Assembly (NCBI RefSeq): GCF_002844275.1
Contig: NZ_NXGX01000016.1
Location: forward strand, 1 to 36,290
Length of the DNA: 36,290 nt
Direction: 5' to 3'
Origin: Thalassospira lohafexi
Lineage (GTDB): Bacteria; Pseudomonadota; Alphaproteobacteria; Rhodospirillales; Thalassospiraceae
Shown: positions 25,361 through 34,399 of the stretch, one piece after another
Layout of the letters: each line of letters begins with the position of its first letter
Position numbering within the stretch: the first letter of the stretch is position 1
Made by a program: the position numbers and the translations under genes
Notes under the pieces: generated by a model
Databases searched by the model: none
What the model saw: the letters and a program-made list of their open reading frames with translations, nothing else
What the model was told of the DNA's origin: nothing

Positions 25361-26452
25361 CTACTCCACATTTGCGATGTACCAGTCCGTTGCCGGACGG
25401 ATTTGAAGGCGTGTGCCTTGGGGGATGGTGATGATGGGTTGCAAGGAAAGGGTTTCTTCAAGGACGCTGGCGCTGATTTCGCCAAAGCGGGTCGAGAGCT
25501 CTTCTGCGGCTTTTTCAGAAGCCGCCGTTGCGACTTCGCCGTCGCTGTCCTCGGATTTTGTTGAGGCCGCGGCATAGCGCACAGCCGTCGAGATGCCGGT
25601 CAGCATGAACGCCGTGCCATAGCGTTCCCAGAAACGGCGATCCACTTCGCCAGCAACGCCTTGTCGGCCCTGAATGTCACCGATGGGGGAGGCAAGCTGG
25701 CGGATCTCGGCCCGATGCCCGGCGATCAGGATGCGTTCACAAGAAATCGACAGGCGCGAACTGCCCATATCCTTGGGCGGATCGTAATTGCAGATCAGGC
25801 GTGAGCCTTTGGGGATCAGGACATTGCGCCCGTGATAGCCATAAACATCGCGGGCTGACTGGACGATAACGGTACCGGTTGCGTCACCGCCAACCTGGCT
25901 GTTGATGCCAGTTTCGAGAATGACCGTGATGTAACGATCTGCTGTAATGATCCGGCTGTTATCGACTGGCAGCGTCGAGGTACGACGCGGGCCTTCATAA
26001 TCGGCCTTGTCGTTTTCACCGACCGGCAGATCAAGCGGATCCATCGCTGCTGGCGCGGTCATGCCGGGCAGGGCGGCATTGCCCGACAATCCTGCCATAT
26101 CGCCAGACTGCCACGCCGGAGCCCCCCAGCCAGACGACATGGAAACAGGATGTTGCCAAGCGGCCTCCAAGGCTGTGCGGTATGGATCTGGTGCAGGCGG
26201 TTCGGGAACGGGCGCAGGTTCCGGCTCGACATTGAGAACAGGATCTGGTTGCGGTTCTGGTTTAGCGTCCTTGATGATAATCGGCGGCATGGAAGGTGCC
26301 AGAGCAGGGGGCGCTGGAGGAGGTGGTGCCGGAAGCGCCCAGACCGATGGATCATCGGCTGGTAAGGTTGGCGGTGCATTGACCACCGGTTCCGCACACA
26401 CGCCACCAAAGGTGAGACCAATCACCAGGGCGACATCACAAAACGCACTCAT
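25361..26452 (-). CDS. virB10: VirB10/TrbI-type channel scaffold
   Basis: 363 residues. VirB10 spans inner and outer membranes and forms the channel cap with VirB7 and VirB9. Here the N terminus starts almost at once with a hydrophobic segment (about 5-20, VALVIGLTFGG) and lacks the usual cytoplasmic stretch. A long Pro-rich periplasmic region (28-100) follows. The C-terminal TrbI domain has ILETGINSQVGG, GSRLICNYD and ITIPQGTRLQI, typical of the family. It starts in a 4-bp overlap with virB9, and the Cys-rich gene starts 4 nt after it. Confidence 0.92.
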   Translation of the reverse strand: MSAFCDVALVIGLTFGGVCAEPVVNAPPTLPADDPSVWALPAPPPPAPPALAPSMPPIIIKDAKPEPQPDPVLNVEPEPAPVPEPPAPDPYRTALEAAWQHPVSMSSGWGAPAWQSGDMAGLSGNAALPGMTAPAAMDPLDLPVGENDKADYEGPRRTSTLPVDNSRIITADRYITVILETGINSQVGGDATGTVIVQSARDVYGYHGRNVLIPKGSRLICNYDPPKDMGSSRLSISCERILIAGHRAEIRQLASPIGDIQGRQGVAGEVDRRFWERYGTAFMLTGISTAVRYAAASTKSEDSDGEVATAASEKAAEELSTRFGEISASVLEETLSLQPIITIPQGTRLQIRPATDWYIANVE

Positions 26453-27531
26453 GCCGCGTCCCCGGTATATTCAACACAGAGGAAGCTTTGACCGCTTTTG
26501 AGTGTGATCAGCGGGCGGGTACTTTCGATGATGTAGGTCTCACCCTGAACGCGGGTATTAACCAACTCATCAATGCCATCAACCACCACATAGGCGGTTG
26601 GCAGTTCGACATCCTTCCAGCGTTTGCCAAAGCGGATATACGTAAAATGATCATCGCGAAAAACGGTTTCCGGACGCAGCGTTTCATCGCCCCAGAGGTC
26701 ATATTCACCCCAGCCGTGCAGGGCGTTCGGGTCGAACGGGGATTGTGCAACAAAGTCATCGGCAGGTGTGCCGGGGTTGGTCTCACTCAGTCCGGCAATC
26801 GCAGTGTCGATGGCAGCAGACTTATTGCCATATCCGGGAACAGACATCGCCGGAAGAGCCGGTTTCTCTGTGTCGTCCAAAACACCGGTAAAGCCGGGAA
26901 CTGCCGGATCCTCATTGATCTGCACAGATCCTTCGATGCGGACAACCAGATCTGGCACATTGACCGAATTGAAACTCTCTGCCCGCAGATAGAACGGATA
27001 GACCGCACCGGACTTGCCATAGACGACGAGTGAGGTGTCGTAGCCATAGCCGCTTGGACGGACAGCAAGGCGGCGTTTGCCGCGTGGCTTGACGGAAAAC
27101 CCGCCATCATCACCCAAATCAACAGCTTCGATGATCTCGCCGCGTGGTAGCTCAACCACCGTGACCATAAACTCGCGGGTACGGATCTTGTAGGTGCAGT
27201 CACTACACAGATCGGTGGCATAAACCGCATCATCAGGTTCAGCCCGATCCCAGACATCTTGCACCTGCCCGCTGGTGCGCGGTCGGCGCATAGTCGAAAA
27301 ATACCCTTCGTTCTGATCACGTGCCTGATCGACCACGCTGTCAGGAACGGGCATGGCCGGGGCGGAGTGTTGTGGCGAAGCAGAAACGCCCGAAAACGGC
27401 TGCTGTGATTGACCCGGCATTGGCGGGCGAGCGGCTGTTTGGGCATTGGCGCGTTGATAGCCAAGCACGAGGACGGCCAAAATCAGGCTGCCCAGAACAA
27501 GATGGAAAACAAGATTACTCAGGCGTTTCAT
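26449..27531 (-). CDS. virB9: VirB9/TrbG-type outer-channel protein
   Basis: 360 residues with a signal sequence (about 1-30, ending ANAQ). VirB9 forms the outer-membrane core complex with VirB7 and VirB10. The N-terminal domain has YKIRTREFMVTVVELPRG and RRLAVRPSGYGYDTSLVVY; the C-terminal domain has VFRDDHFTYIRFGKRW and PTAYVVVDG, the usual VirB9 signature. A linker rich in Pro and Ala lies in between. Start and stop both overlap neighbours by 4 bp. Confidence 0.92.
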   Translation of the reverse strand: MKRLSNLVFHLVLGSLILAVLVLGYQRANAQTAARPPMPGQSQQPFSGVSASPQHSAPAMPVPDSVVDQARDQNEGYFSTMRRPRTSGQVQDVWDRAEPDDAVYATDLCSDCTYKIRTREFMVTVVELPRGEIIEAVDLGDDGGFSVKPRGKRRLAVRPSGYGYDTSLVVYGKSGAVYPFYLRAESFNSVNVPDLVVRIEGSVQINEDPAVPGFTGVLDDTEKPALPAMSVPGYGNKSAAIDTAIAGLSETNPGTPADDFVAQSPFDPNALHGWGEYDLWGDETLRPETVFRDDHFTYIRFGKRWKDVELPTAYVVVDGIDELVNTRVQGETYIIESTRPLITLKSGQSFLCVEYTGDAA

Positions 27532-28256
27532 GACGCACCTCTTTCTCTCAGCACCATGTCGAGCACGGTGACGCCAAAGGGATTTGTGTATTTGTCGGCT
27601 TCGGAGACATTCTGCTGGCGGGTGGCCAGTGTCAGATAGGCGCGCAAGGCTTTGCGCGAGATCTCTTTGCCGCGACGGTGATCGATCTGGATAAAATCGA
27701 CCGCGTATTTATGGTCCGATGACAGGGTGGCGATGGGATCGATGGAGACGATCCGCACTTCACGCTCAATGCCTTTTTCAAGGGCTTCAGTGATCAGGCC
27801 GCTATCGATCCGTTCACGTTTAAAACGTTCCCAGAAGCGGGCATCGGATAACCGTGATGCTTCGCGCTGGCGTTCTTCCTGAGTGACCGGATCGATCTCG
27901 TTGGTGATCAGAACAAAGCGTTTGGCCTGGGCTTCAAGAAAGACTTCAAAGCCCCCGACTTTCTTGCTGACCGGTTCAACGACATAAGTGCGATCATCCG
28001 GGCCATAGGTTCGAACCAGGGCAATCTCGGTTTCCTTGAGCGGGACAAGATGGCCAATGGTTTGCGCTAAAACGACCACCCCGGCCCCCAGCACGATGTT
28101 GGTTCCGGCAGACAGCCGCAGCATCCAGGCCAGCCGACGATGGCTTGCCTGAAAGCTGTATGGATCTGCTGCGACCGTCCGCACATGCGGAGATACCGGC
28201 GCCGAGATCGACGTGCGCTCGTGATCGCGCGTGCCGATACGTCCTAGCCAAGCCAT
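27528..28256 (-). CDS. virB8: VirB8/TrbF-type inner-membrane assembly factor
   Basis: 242 residues: a cytoplasmic N terminus, one membrane segment (about 45-68, MLRLSAGTNIVLGAGVVVLAQ) and a periplasmic VirB8 domain containing ARFWERFKRERIDS and a C-terminal part that ends ATRQQNVSEADKYTNPFGV, the conserved 'NP.G' motif. It nucleates assembly of the channel. The start overlaps virB7 by 13 bp and the stop overlaps virB9 by 4 bp. Confidence 0.9.
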   Translation of the reverse strand: MAWLGRIGTRDHERTSISAPVSPHVRTVAADPYSFQASHRRLAWMLRLSAGTNIVLGAGVVVLAQTIGHLVPLKETEIALVRTYGPDDRTYVVEPVSKKVGGFEVFLEAQAKRFVLITNEIDPVTQEERQREASRLSDARFWERFKRERIDSGLITEALEKGIEREVRIVSIDPIATLSSDHKYAVDFIQIDHRRGKEISRKALRAYLTLATRQQNVSEADKYTNPFGVTVLDMVLRERGAS

Positions 28257-28429
28257 GAGAAGCCCTCGCCATTGAACTCGATCGGATCGCAGACGCAGGG
28301 GCTGAGTTTCATTTCATCGGTGCCGGTCCCTTCCTTTGGGATCTCGCGGTCTTTTGAAACGGAAACGCAACCCGACAGGAGAACGGCAAGGCAGACCATT
28401 GGAACAAGGTGTTTGGGGATCAGGCGCAT
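28244..28429 (-). CDS. virB7: VirB7-like small lipoprotein
   Basis: 61 residues. The lipobox VLLSGC places the lipidated Cys at 21 after a short hydrophobic signal sequence; two further Cys (CVC, about 45-47) could bridge to VirB9 as in Agrobacterium VirB7. Size and position directly before virB8 support the call. Sequence identity with VirB7 is generally low, so the name rests on context. Confidence 0.75.
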   Translation of the reverse strand: MRLIPKHLVPMVCLAVLLSGCVSVSKDREIPKEGTGTDEMKLSPCVCDPIEFNGEGFSWLG

Positions 28430-28713
28430 GGCTGCGATCCTTTCTGGTTGGGGGCGGTTTGGGAGGAGGGTTTGCCCAAGCCAAAGACAAGTCGGGCAAG
28501 GGCAAGGGTGATGGAAAGCGCGATCCAGATATGGACGGCACTGCGCATCAAACCGGCAAGCTGCGCGGCATCGACTTCGCGAAGCGCCATGACAAAGACA
28601 ATCAGGCTTTCAGGCGAAAACATGCCCGTCAGGATGACAAGCCACAGCAGCACCATCGGAAGGGCTAAGATCATCAGGAAAGCGTCACGCAAGAACTGTT
28701 TGAAACGGCTCAT
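28420..28713 (-). CDS. Small integral membrane protein between virB6 and virB7
   Basis: 97 residues with two or three hydrophobic segments (about 11-31, 34-44 and 62-80) and a polar tail. It overlaps virB6 by 4 bp and virB7 by 10 bp, so it is part of the same translationally coupled set. No known VirB component fits. It may assist VirB6 or pilus assembly; this is context only. Confidence 0.7.
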   Translation of the reverse strand: MSRFKQFLRDAFLMILALPMVLLWLVILTGMFSPESLIVFVMALREVDAAQLAGLMRSAVHIWIALSITLALARLVFGLGKPSSQTAPNQKGSQPCA

Positions 28714-29888
28714 GACTTGTCTCCCCGATCAAAGGTCGGGGTTTTAAGGCGTTCCATGACGCTTTGGCGATGGGCATCAAAGGCTGAACCAAACCGACCA
28801 AACTGACCTTTGGCCGCATTCAATGCGCCAGCGGGATCGCCCGCAGCAGCTTGTCCCATTCCAAACCCTTTTGCGCCTGCAGCAAGGGCATTGCCCGCAG
28901 TCTTAAGGCCCGAAGGTGCGAACTGTTTGGCGTGGTTCAGAACAGTAAGACCGGTTGCGGTCATGCCTGCGGTAATGACAGCAGCCGCCTGATTGGTCAG
29001 TTGCGATCCGGCTATCGAGTTGGCCATGCCGGTGGCTTCAGCCATAAAGGCTGTTCCCATCCATCCGAGCACGATGGCGACCCACAGGCCGGGATTGTCG
29101 ATAGAGGTGATCTCGCGAACGTTTTCGGTGTTCTGGATATCAAGCGAGGCCGCACCATAGAGGCACAATGCCAAGGCAAGTGTTGACCCAAACAACACCA
29201 TGAAGGCGGCAAAGACGGTACGAATGCCGGTAATCGCCATGCCACGACCCCAGCCAAACCCGAGGGCGAGCATCAGGATCGGGGAGAGGGCGGAAAACAT
29301 CATCACGCGGAAGATGCTGACCACCACCTGACTGAAATAGACAATGATCAGGATGATGTAGGGCAGAGCCAGCAGCACGCCGTAAACACCGGCCATCAGA
29401 TTGCCCAGCGAGATTGACGCCCAGATTTCAAAGGCAATCCGCAAGACAACCATCAAGCCGCGTTCGGCGACATAAACCAACTGCGCCATGCCGCCCAGCG
29501 AAGAGGCCTCGCTCGGGATCTTGGCCGTTGCAATGCCACCTTCCATCCCGGCAGACAGCACAACACCAGCAGCACTACCCATCGTTGATAACGCCATCTG
29601 ATAAATGGAATTTACGAGAGTGGGCCCTTGCCCGCCGAGCAGCAGACCGGCTATAGTGATAAACGCGAATTCATGAGCGAATCCAATCAGATCGCCCTTT
29701 CCCATGATCATCTTACCGCCATGAATGACGATCCATAGACCAACGACGGAGAGATAGATGAACCACATGGGGTCGAGCAGCACACTGCTCAGGTTTTGGG
29801 TGAAACTGTTGGCCAGATCGACATACTCCGTCACCACGTCGCAGGTCAGGCACATCAAATCAGTAGTTGTGTTTGTTCTACCGCTCAT
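28710..29888 (-). CDS. virB6: VirB6/TrbL-type polytopic inner-membrane channel protein
   Basis: 392 residues from ATG 29888, preceded by AAAGGA 10 nt away; a longer frame to 29954 lacks such a site. Around six membrane segments are visible, including SVVGLWIVIHGG near the N terminus and ALPYIILIIVYFSQVVVSIFRVM in the middle. FSALSPILMLALGFGWGRG is a typical VirB6/TrbL stretch. The C-terminal 80 residues are Ala/Gly-rich and soluble. The 5' end is overlapped antisense by a plus-strand gene (131 bp). Confidence 0.9.
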   Translation of the reverse strand: MSGRTNTTTDLMCLTCDVVTEYVDLANSFTQNLSSVLLDPMWFIYLSVVGLWIVIHGGKMIMGKGDLIGFAHEFAFITIAGLLLGGQGPTLVNSIYQMALSTMGSAAGVVLSAGMEGGIATAKIPSEASSLGGMAQLVYVAERGLMVVLRIAFEIWASISLGNLMAGVYGVLLALPYIILIIVYFSQVVVSIFRVMMFSALSPILMLALGFGWGRGMAITGIRTVFAAFMVLFGSTLALALCLYGAASLDIQNTENVREITSIDNPGLWVAIVLGWMGTAFMAEATGMANSIAGSQLTNQAAAVITAGMTATGLTVLNHAKQFAPSGLKTAGNALAAGAKGFGMGQAAAGDPAGALNAAKGQFGRFGSAFDAHRQSVMERLKTPTFDRGDKS

Positions 29889-30363
29889 TGGGTTGTTGTC
29901 CTTTTTGCCGAATGGGGCAGCGCAGGCTAATTCGCTTGGCGTTGCGTTGAACAAAGGCGATTACTTGGATTGGGAGTACGCGGTGTCCGCTTGGACGGAG
30001 TTCCAAACGGGGAGCGAGTTCGATAAGGAATGGGATCAGGTCATGCCTGCGTATGAGGCTCATCAGGATTTGATCGCAGGCAGTCGCGATGAGGTTTTGC
30101 AGAAGTTGGCCAACCATCCGCAGGGAGACCTGATCAAGCGAGGTCATGATCTGCGTTTGGTTTATGACGTCTGGAAAGATGCCTATCGTTCGATCTTGCC
30201 GCCCGGAGCAAAGGCTCAGCCATGGAACCAGCTTAGTGGTTGGAATTGCACCTACGTTAAGCGGCGCAATATTTTCACGGGCGGATGCAACGATATGCCC
30301 GATTGGCGTACCGAGACCGACGTCAAGAACCACAATGCGTTTATCGCGAGCGGCGGGAAGTAA
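29758..30363 (+). CDS. Small secreted protein encoded antisense, between virB5 and virB6
   Basis: 201 residues if translated from ATG 29758, which has GGAG 6 nt upstream; the only later starts with a good signal sequence is GTG 29869, with no ribosome binding site. Residues about 34-56 (KSVVVFVLPLIGLLSFLPNG-AAQA) form a signal peptide. The mature part (NKGDYLDWEYAVSAWTEFQTG onward) is protein-like, with two Cys in NCTYVKRRNIFTGGCNDM. It is the only plus-strand gene in a 20-kb minus-strand operon. In IncN/IncW loci the entry-exclusion gene eex lies between virB5 and virB6, so exclusion or surface function is possible; orientation differs and no homology is claimed. The opposite frame over this interval looks like a shadow. 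Confidence 0.6.
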   Translation: MNHMGSSSTLLRFWVKLLARSTYSVTTSQVRHIKSVVVFVLPLIGLLSFLPNGAAQANSLGVALNKGDYLDWEYAVSAWTEFQTGSEFDKEWDQVMPAYEAHQDLIAGSRDEVLQKLANHPQGDLIKRGHDLRLVYDVWKDAYRSILPPGAKAQPWNQLSGWNCTYVKRRNIFTGGCNDMPDWRTETDVKNHNAFIASGGK

Positions 30364-30368
30364 GCCGA

Positions 30369-31220
30369 TCATTCTGCGTCCTCCCCACCATCACGTTGCT
30401 GGGGCGGCAGGTATTGCAGCAACATGGTCGACTGGATTTTGACCAATTGCGCCGTAAGCTGCTGCTGTTGAACCTGCTGGCGGTTTGACATCGCCATCCA
30501 TTTGGCAATTGCCATCAAAAGCCGCTTCATATCCGCCGCACCGTTGGTCGCGGCTTCAAGCTCTTCAATTGCCTGCTGGATCTCTTCGGTGCTTTGAACG
30601 GTCAGGTCGCTCTGTGCGAGCCCGGTTGTAACCGCATCTTTGGCAAGCTCTTCACGCCGGGCTTCGACCATCGCACGGGCTTGTTGCTGCGCTTGCCATT
30701 TGGCCTTGTTGACCGGGTGGTCGGGATCGGCCCAGATGCCACTGCCCGAACCAGAACCACTGTTGGTTCCTTCAAACTCACTGCCTTCCGGAAACGTCCA
30801 GGTCGAAGGATCGTTCGGATCAAACCAAAGTGATTTGCGGTAAATGCTGCGCCCTTCGCAGATGCTAAAGAAATCAAGATCATCAAGATTGATGCCGGGC
30901 ATCAAACCGGAAAGGTCCGGCGTTAGACACTGGATGTCACGCATGATCCGGCTGGTGAGCTTTTGCATGTTGAGGATCGGCAGCGCGATTTGTCCGGCAG
31001 CCCCGATGGCATCAATCGTGCCCTGTGCCTGGGCACTGAGTTTGGTTAGCCATTCGGTATGCTGCTTGAGCTGATCAATCTGCTTTTGCATTTTGCTCAG
31101 CTGCTCGCCCAGTTTGGCGATGGCCGACACATCGATCACCGGATAGGTGGCATAGGCAATGGCAGGCGTTGCCAGAACAATGCCAAAGGCAAGTGCTATA
31201 GTACGAAGACGCCTGTTCAT
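30369..31220 (-). CDS. virB5: VirB5/TrbJ-type minor pilin
   Basis: 283 residues from ATG 31220, which lies in an ATGA overlap with the previous gene. A signal peptide (RTIALAFGIVLATPAIAYA) is followed by a heptad-like helix (KLGEQLSKMQKQIDQLKQHTEWL). The middle contains a Gly/Ser stretch (about 155-165) and the C terminus is Gln-rich (NRQQVQQQQLTAQL). VirB5 sits at the pilus tip and helps contact recipients. Family identity rests on helix pattern, signal peptide and position. Confidence 0.8.
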   Translation of the reverse strand: MNRRLRTIALAFGIVLATPAIAYATYPVIDVSAIAKLGEQLSKMQKQIDQLKQHTEWLTKLSAQAQGTIDAIGAAGQIALPILNMQKLTSRIMRDIQCLTPDLSGLMPGINLDDLDFFSICEGRSIYRKSLWFDPNDPSTWTFPEGSEFEGTNSGSGSGSGIWADPDHPVNKAKWQAQQQARAMVEARREELAKDAVTTGLAQSDLTVQSTEEIQQAIEELEAATNGAADMKRLLMAIAKWMAMSNRQQVQQQQLTAQLVKIQSTMLLQYLPPQQRDGGEDAE

Positions 31221-31402
31221 GATGGACCTCCCGCGCCAAGAACGACGGCAAGCAAGAGGATCAAAACTGCACTGGTCGTGATCGGCCAGTTCAACATGCA
31301 AATCAGTCCAAGCGACCCCACGAGGCTGGTGAGGGCGATCATTGCGAGGGTATGTTTGTTCATGTCAGGGTGATCAATACGGGTTACAGATGGCTCTGCC
31401 AT
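31217..31402 (-). CDS. Small two-segment membrane protein in the virB operon
   Basis: 61 residues from ATG 31402 (GGGGGG closely upstream), overlapping the virB4 3' end by 19 bp; ATG 31363 would give 48 residues starting at MNKHTLAM, and lacks a good ribosome binding site. Two hydrophobic segments (about 20-36 and 41-57) are separated by a short turn. The end overlaps virB5 by 4 bp. I do not recognise a family. Confidence 0.6.
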   Translation of the reverse strand: MAEPSVTRIDHPDMNKHTLAMIALTSLVGSLGLICMLNWPITTSAVLILLLAVVLGAGGPS

Positions 31403-33774
31403 GCGTCCCCCCATTTGGTTTGGATGGTGGCCAGATCGTTGTTGGCATCCGGGCCGGAACGATAGAAACGGACGGCATCACCAAGCGGTGACAGATCGAC
31501 ATCCAGAATGGCGCTTTCCTCAAAACCGCTGGCTTCATCACGCTTAATGATCAGAACCCGCCGATCATTCTTTTTGCGCGAACGGGTGCGGCCCTGGACA
31601 AACAGCTTTTGCTCTTCATTGAGATTGAACGGCTTGAGGCTTTCTTCCGTGACCTTGGAGTTCGGGAAGAAGATCATCGTCGCGGTGTTCTCGATGATGG
31701 CCTCCGCCGCCCCGGTTTTGCCAAGGCCTGCCGGATCCTGAAACGCCATGCCGACCGCACCGCCAAGTTTGCGGTATTCGCGGTACATCTCGGCACCGAG
31801 ATCCCGGAAGCCGGGGTTGGAAAGAAGCTTGGCCGCTTCATCAATGAAGATGACAAAGCCACCATTGCGCCCGGCAACAGACTTACTGATCGCCTCAGAG
31901 ATATGACCAACGACAGGCGCACCCAGTGCAGGATCGGCCAGCGCCTCGTTCATATTGATCCCAACCATGTGTGATTGGTTCAAAAGACCGCCAAGGCTGT
32001 CATGGGGGGCATTGAAGATGTGACTGCGAAGACCTGTATTGCCCTTGTCGTCCGCAACCCACTGCGCAAAGGCGCGCCGGAGTGTTGAACGGCGGGCAAA
32101 GGCGAAGGGATAGATCGCATTGAGCGTGCGGTGTGGTGGTTCAATCTGAAACGCCAGATCGACGGCATGATTAAGGGCGTCGATATCGGCATCTTCCAGA
32201 TCGATCCCGGCCAGAGATTTTAAGATCGCATACACACGTTCGCGGTTCTTGGGTGTGTCGTCGCCGACATCAAGCGGATTAAGCGAAAGACCGTCATAGG
32301 CTTGATACAGCCCGCCCATGGCTTCGACCATGAAGCGCGTGCCTTCTTTGGAATCAAAGATGTAGGAGCGGATATTCTCGAACTTCGCAAGGCCGCCCAT
32401 CAGATGCATGATCAGGGTGGACTTACCGACACCGGACGGGGCAAAAACAAGGAAGTTGCCCAGAGAAAACGGCTTGTTCACCACCTGAAACTGAAACGCG
32501 TAGGATTGGCCGGTCGGGGTTTTAAACCAGCGCACGGGTGCCGGGCCAAACTGGCTGGCCAACAGGCCGGTGGCGGAATGTGGCAAAGCCCAAAGGGCGG
32601 CAATGTTCTGATCGCGCAGATCCAGCGGAGCCATGAACTGACTGCCGGGCAATCTGATCTTGCGCTTGGATACGACCGGCAGACGGTTAAACCAGCAAAC
32701 CGGTGCGCCGCGAGTTTGCAGGGCATAGCCAATCCGCTTGTTGCCAAGTATTTCTGTGATCTCGCGGATCAGCGTGTTGAGTTTGTCTTCTGTCTCCGCA
32801 CGCGGAATGATCTGAAACTGGGTGGCAAAAAGCGCTGTTTTGCCTTCGGCCAAAAGATCAAGCAGGGTCGAGACTTCCGCCGCTGCTGCCGGATTGCCAA
32901 ACCACGAGTTTGACTCCCCGGCCATGCGGCGCTTGTTGACCAGCATCGCCTGATCACTGCCCCATGGATCACAGATTTGGCAGATCTCGATATCGCCCTG
33001 CAGGGCGAGGATCTCGCCGATCAAATGGCCGGACACTGTTTCCGGCCAGAGGGTAACCGTGATGACCTTCTGAAACCGCTGTGCTGGAACATGCGTGGTG
33101 ATGGTGCCATTCACCTTGTTGCAATGAAGGTCCGAGGCGGGCAGGTTTGCCGACAGATTGCGGCTGATGGCAGGCAGGTCGCGGCGATACTCACCGCTCA
33201 CCAGCCCATTGAGGAAGCCGGTTAAAAGACAGGGTTGATCATCGTCAGAACGGGCAAGCAACTCGGGGCGGTATTCCGACAGAATGGCGGGGATCTTTTC
33301 TTCGGCATCCAGCAGGGGCTGCATGGTCTGCGTGGTTGCCATCAAATACCAGTCGATGAAGTAGCTTGATTTATATTGCCGTGCTTCTGCGGTGCCGATC
33401 TCATCAAGAACAGCGTTCGGCCAAGTGGCATCTGCGGCAATCTCGCGTCGGCGTTTAATCGCAAACAAGCGGACAGCGATATTGCGTTTGCCAAGTTCCT
33501 GCAGCAGCGACTGACGGCCCAACAGCAAGCTTTGTTGCTCGGTTTCGATCCGGGCGTCATAGCTCGTGCCCAGCAGATGCCACACACGCGAAAGCGATCC
33601 ATCCTTGCCCCGCACGGTGACACCATCAACTGGATCGATCCCGTCAAGCTCCAGTTCGTCCTGGAGCCAGTCTTGGGTAATGTCGCCAAGCAACAGACGA
33701 CGACCTGCCGGAACGACCAAGCCGCCCGCCATCCCGGATACAAGGCCGGTGGTGATCACATCGGTCCAGATCAT
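31384..33774 (-). CDS. virB4: VirB4-type ATPase of the mating channel
   Basis: 796 residues. The N-terminal half is the VirB4 structural domain (VWHLLGTSYDARIETEQQSLLLG). The C-terminal ATPase has Walker A APSGVGKST (445-453) and Walker B in GGFVIFIDEAAKLL, then MAFQDPAGL, as in the TraE/VirB4 family. It powers pilus assembly and early substrate transfer. The 5' end overlaps virB3 by 4 bp. Confidence 0.95.
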   Translation of the reverse strand: MIWTDVITTGLVSGMAGGLVVPAGRRLLLGDITQDWLQDELELDGIDPVDGVTVRGKDGSLSRVWHLLGTSYDARIETEQQSLLLGRQSLLQELGKRNIAVRLFAIKRRREIAADATWPNAVLDEIGTAEARQYKSSYFIDWYLMATTQTMQPLLDAEEKIPAILSEYRPELLARSDDDQPCLLTGFLNGLVSGEYRRDLPAISRNLSANLPASDLHCNKVNGTITTHVPAQRFQKVITVTLWPETVSGHLIGEILALQGDIEICQICDPWGSDQAMLVNKRRMAGESNSWFGNPAAAAEVSTLLDLLAEGKTALFATQFQIIPRAETEDKLNTLIREITEILGNKRIGYALQTRGAPVCWFNRLPVVSKRKIRLPGSQFMAPLDLRDQNIAALWALPHSATGLLASQFGPAPVRWFKTPTGQSYAFQFQVVNKPFSLGNFLVFAPSGVGKSTLIMHLMGGLAKFENIRSYIFDSKEGTRFMVEAMGGLYQAYDGLSLNPLDVGDDTPKNRERVYAILKSLAGIDLEDADIDALNHAVDLAFQIEPPHRTLNAIYPFAFARRSTLRRAFAQWVADDKGNTGLRSHIFNAPHDSLGGLLNQSHMVGINMNEALADPALGAPVVGHISEAISKSVAGRNGGFVIFIDEAAKLLSNPGFRDLGAEMYREYRKLGGAVGMAFQDPAGLGKTGAAEAIIENTATMIFFPNSKVTEESLKPFNLNEEQKLFVQGRTRSRKKNDRRVLIIKRDEASGFEESAILDVDLSPLGDAVRFYRSGPDANNDLATIQTKWGDAWQSHL

Positions 33775-34070
33775 TTGCGCCCTCCTGTGGTCAGAAGGCG
33801 CGCACCTTTGCGGCTGCCCCAGAACATCGGGGCAACCAGCAACTCGCGGTCATGGTTCGGATTGATCCGCTGATGTTTAACGAGATAGATCCATGCGACG
33901 ACAAACCCGACGATCCCGCCCGGAATGACCAGAACCGGAAAGTCGAACACGACGGGCAGGACAAAGCCCAGCACACCGGCGAGCCCTGCGACGAGAAGCA
34001 AACTGACGGGCAGGCCGATCAGGGTCATTTGTCGTTGGGCCTGAATAAGAACAGCACTGGCGGCTTTCAT
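33771..34070 (-). CDS. virB3: VirB3-type inner-membrane protein
   Basis: 99 residues with two closely spaced membrane segments (about 18-38 and 43-63) and a charged C terminus, the usual VirB3 outline (RINPNHDRELLVAP). It sits between virB2 and virB4 with 4-bp overlaps on both sides. VirB3 works with VirB4 in pilus assembly. Confidence 0.88.
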   Translation of the reverse strand: MKAASAVLIQAQRQMTLIGLPVSLLLVAGLAGVLGFVLPVVFDFPVLVIPGGIVGFVVAWIYLVKHQRINPNHDRELLVAPMFWGSRKGARLLTTGGRK

Positions 34071-34381
34071 TTGAGAACCCCCAGAAGACCAGATGCAATG
34101 GCCGGTCCTGCGGTCACCAGAATACCGCCGATGACCATCATGATGCCGCGCTGTGGATCAAGCCGACCGGTAAAGGCCGCCCAGCCGCCATAAACGACCA
34201 GTCCAAGACCCAGTGCGATGGCAAAGATCTTGCCAAAGCCTTCGGCCAGCAGTTCGAGGAAGGAAACAACCGGATCCCACCAGTTGCCACCGGTGGTGTC
34301 TTGAGCAAAGGCCGGTTCGGTCATGGCCAAAGTGGCAAGGCCTGCAATGACGGCAATTTTGAAAAAGTTGCGTTTATCCAT
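34067..34381 (-). CDS. virB2: VirB2-type major pilin precursor
   Basis: 104 residues. The long signal sequence ends at AFA-Q27, and two membrane segments follow (FGKIFAIALGLGLVVYGGW and MMVIGGILVTAGPAIASG). This is the typical VirB2 pro-pilin form; processed subunits make the conjugative pilus. The start lies 18 nt after the traM stop, the longest spacing in this part of the operon. Confidence 0.9.
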   Translation of the reverse strand: MDKRNFFKIAVIAGLATLAMTEPAFAQDTTGGNWWDPVVSFLELLAEGFGKIFAIALGLGLVVYGGWAAFTGRLDPQRGIMMVIGGILVTAGPAIASGLLGVLK

Positions 34382-34399
34382 GTTTGGTTTTCCTTGTCG

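Noticed and set aside
29878..30372. A 164-codon minus-strand frame opposite the small secreted gene
   Set aside because: No signal peptide or family pattern, no support for its start; the plus frame has a signal peptide, ribosome binding site and normal composition.
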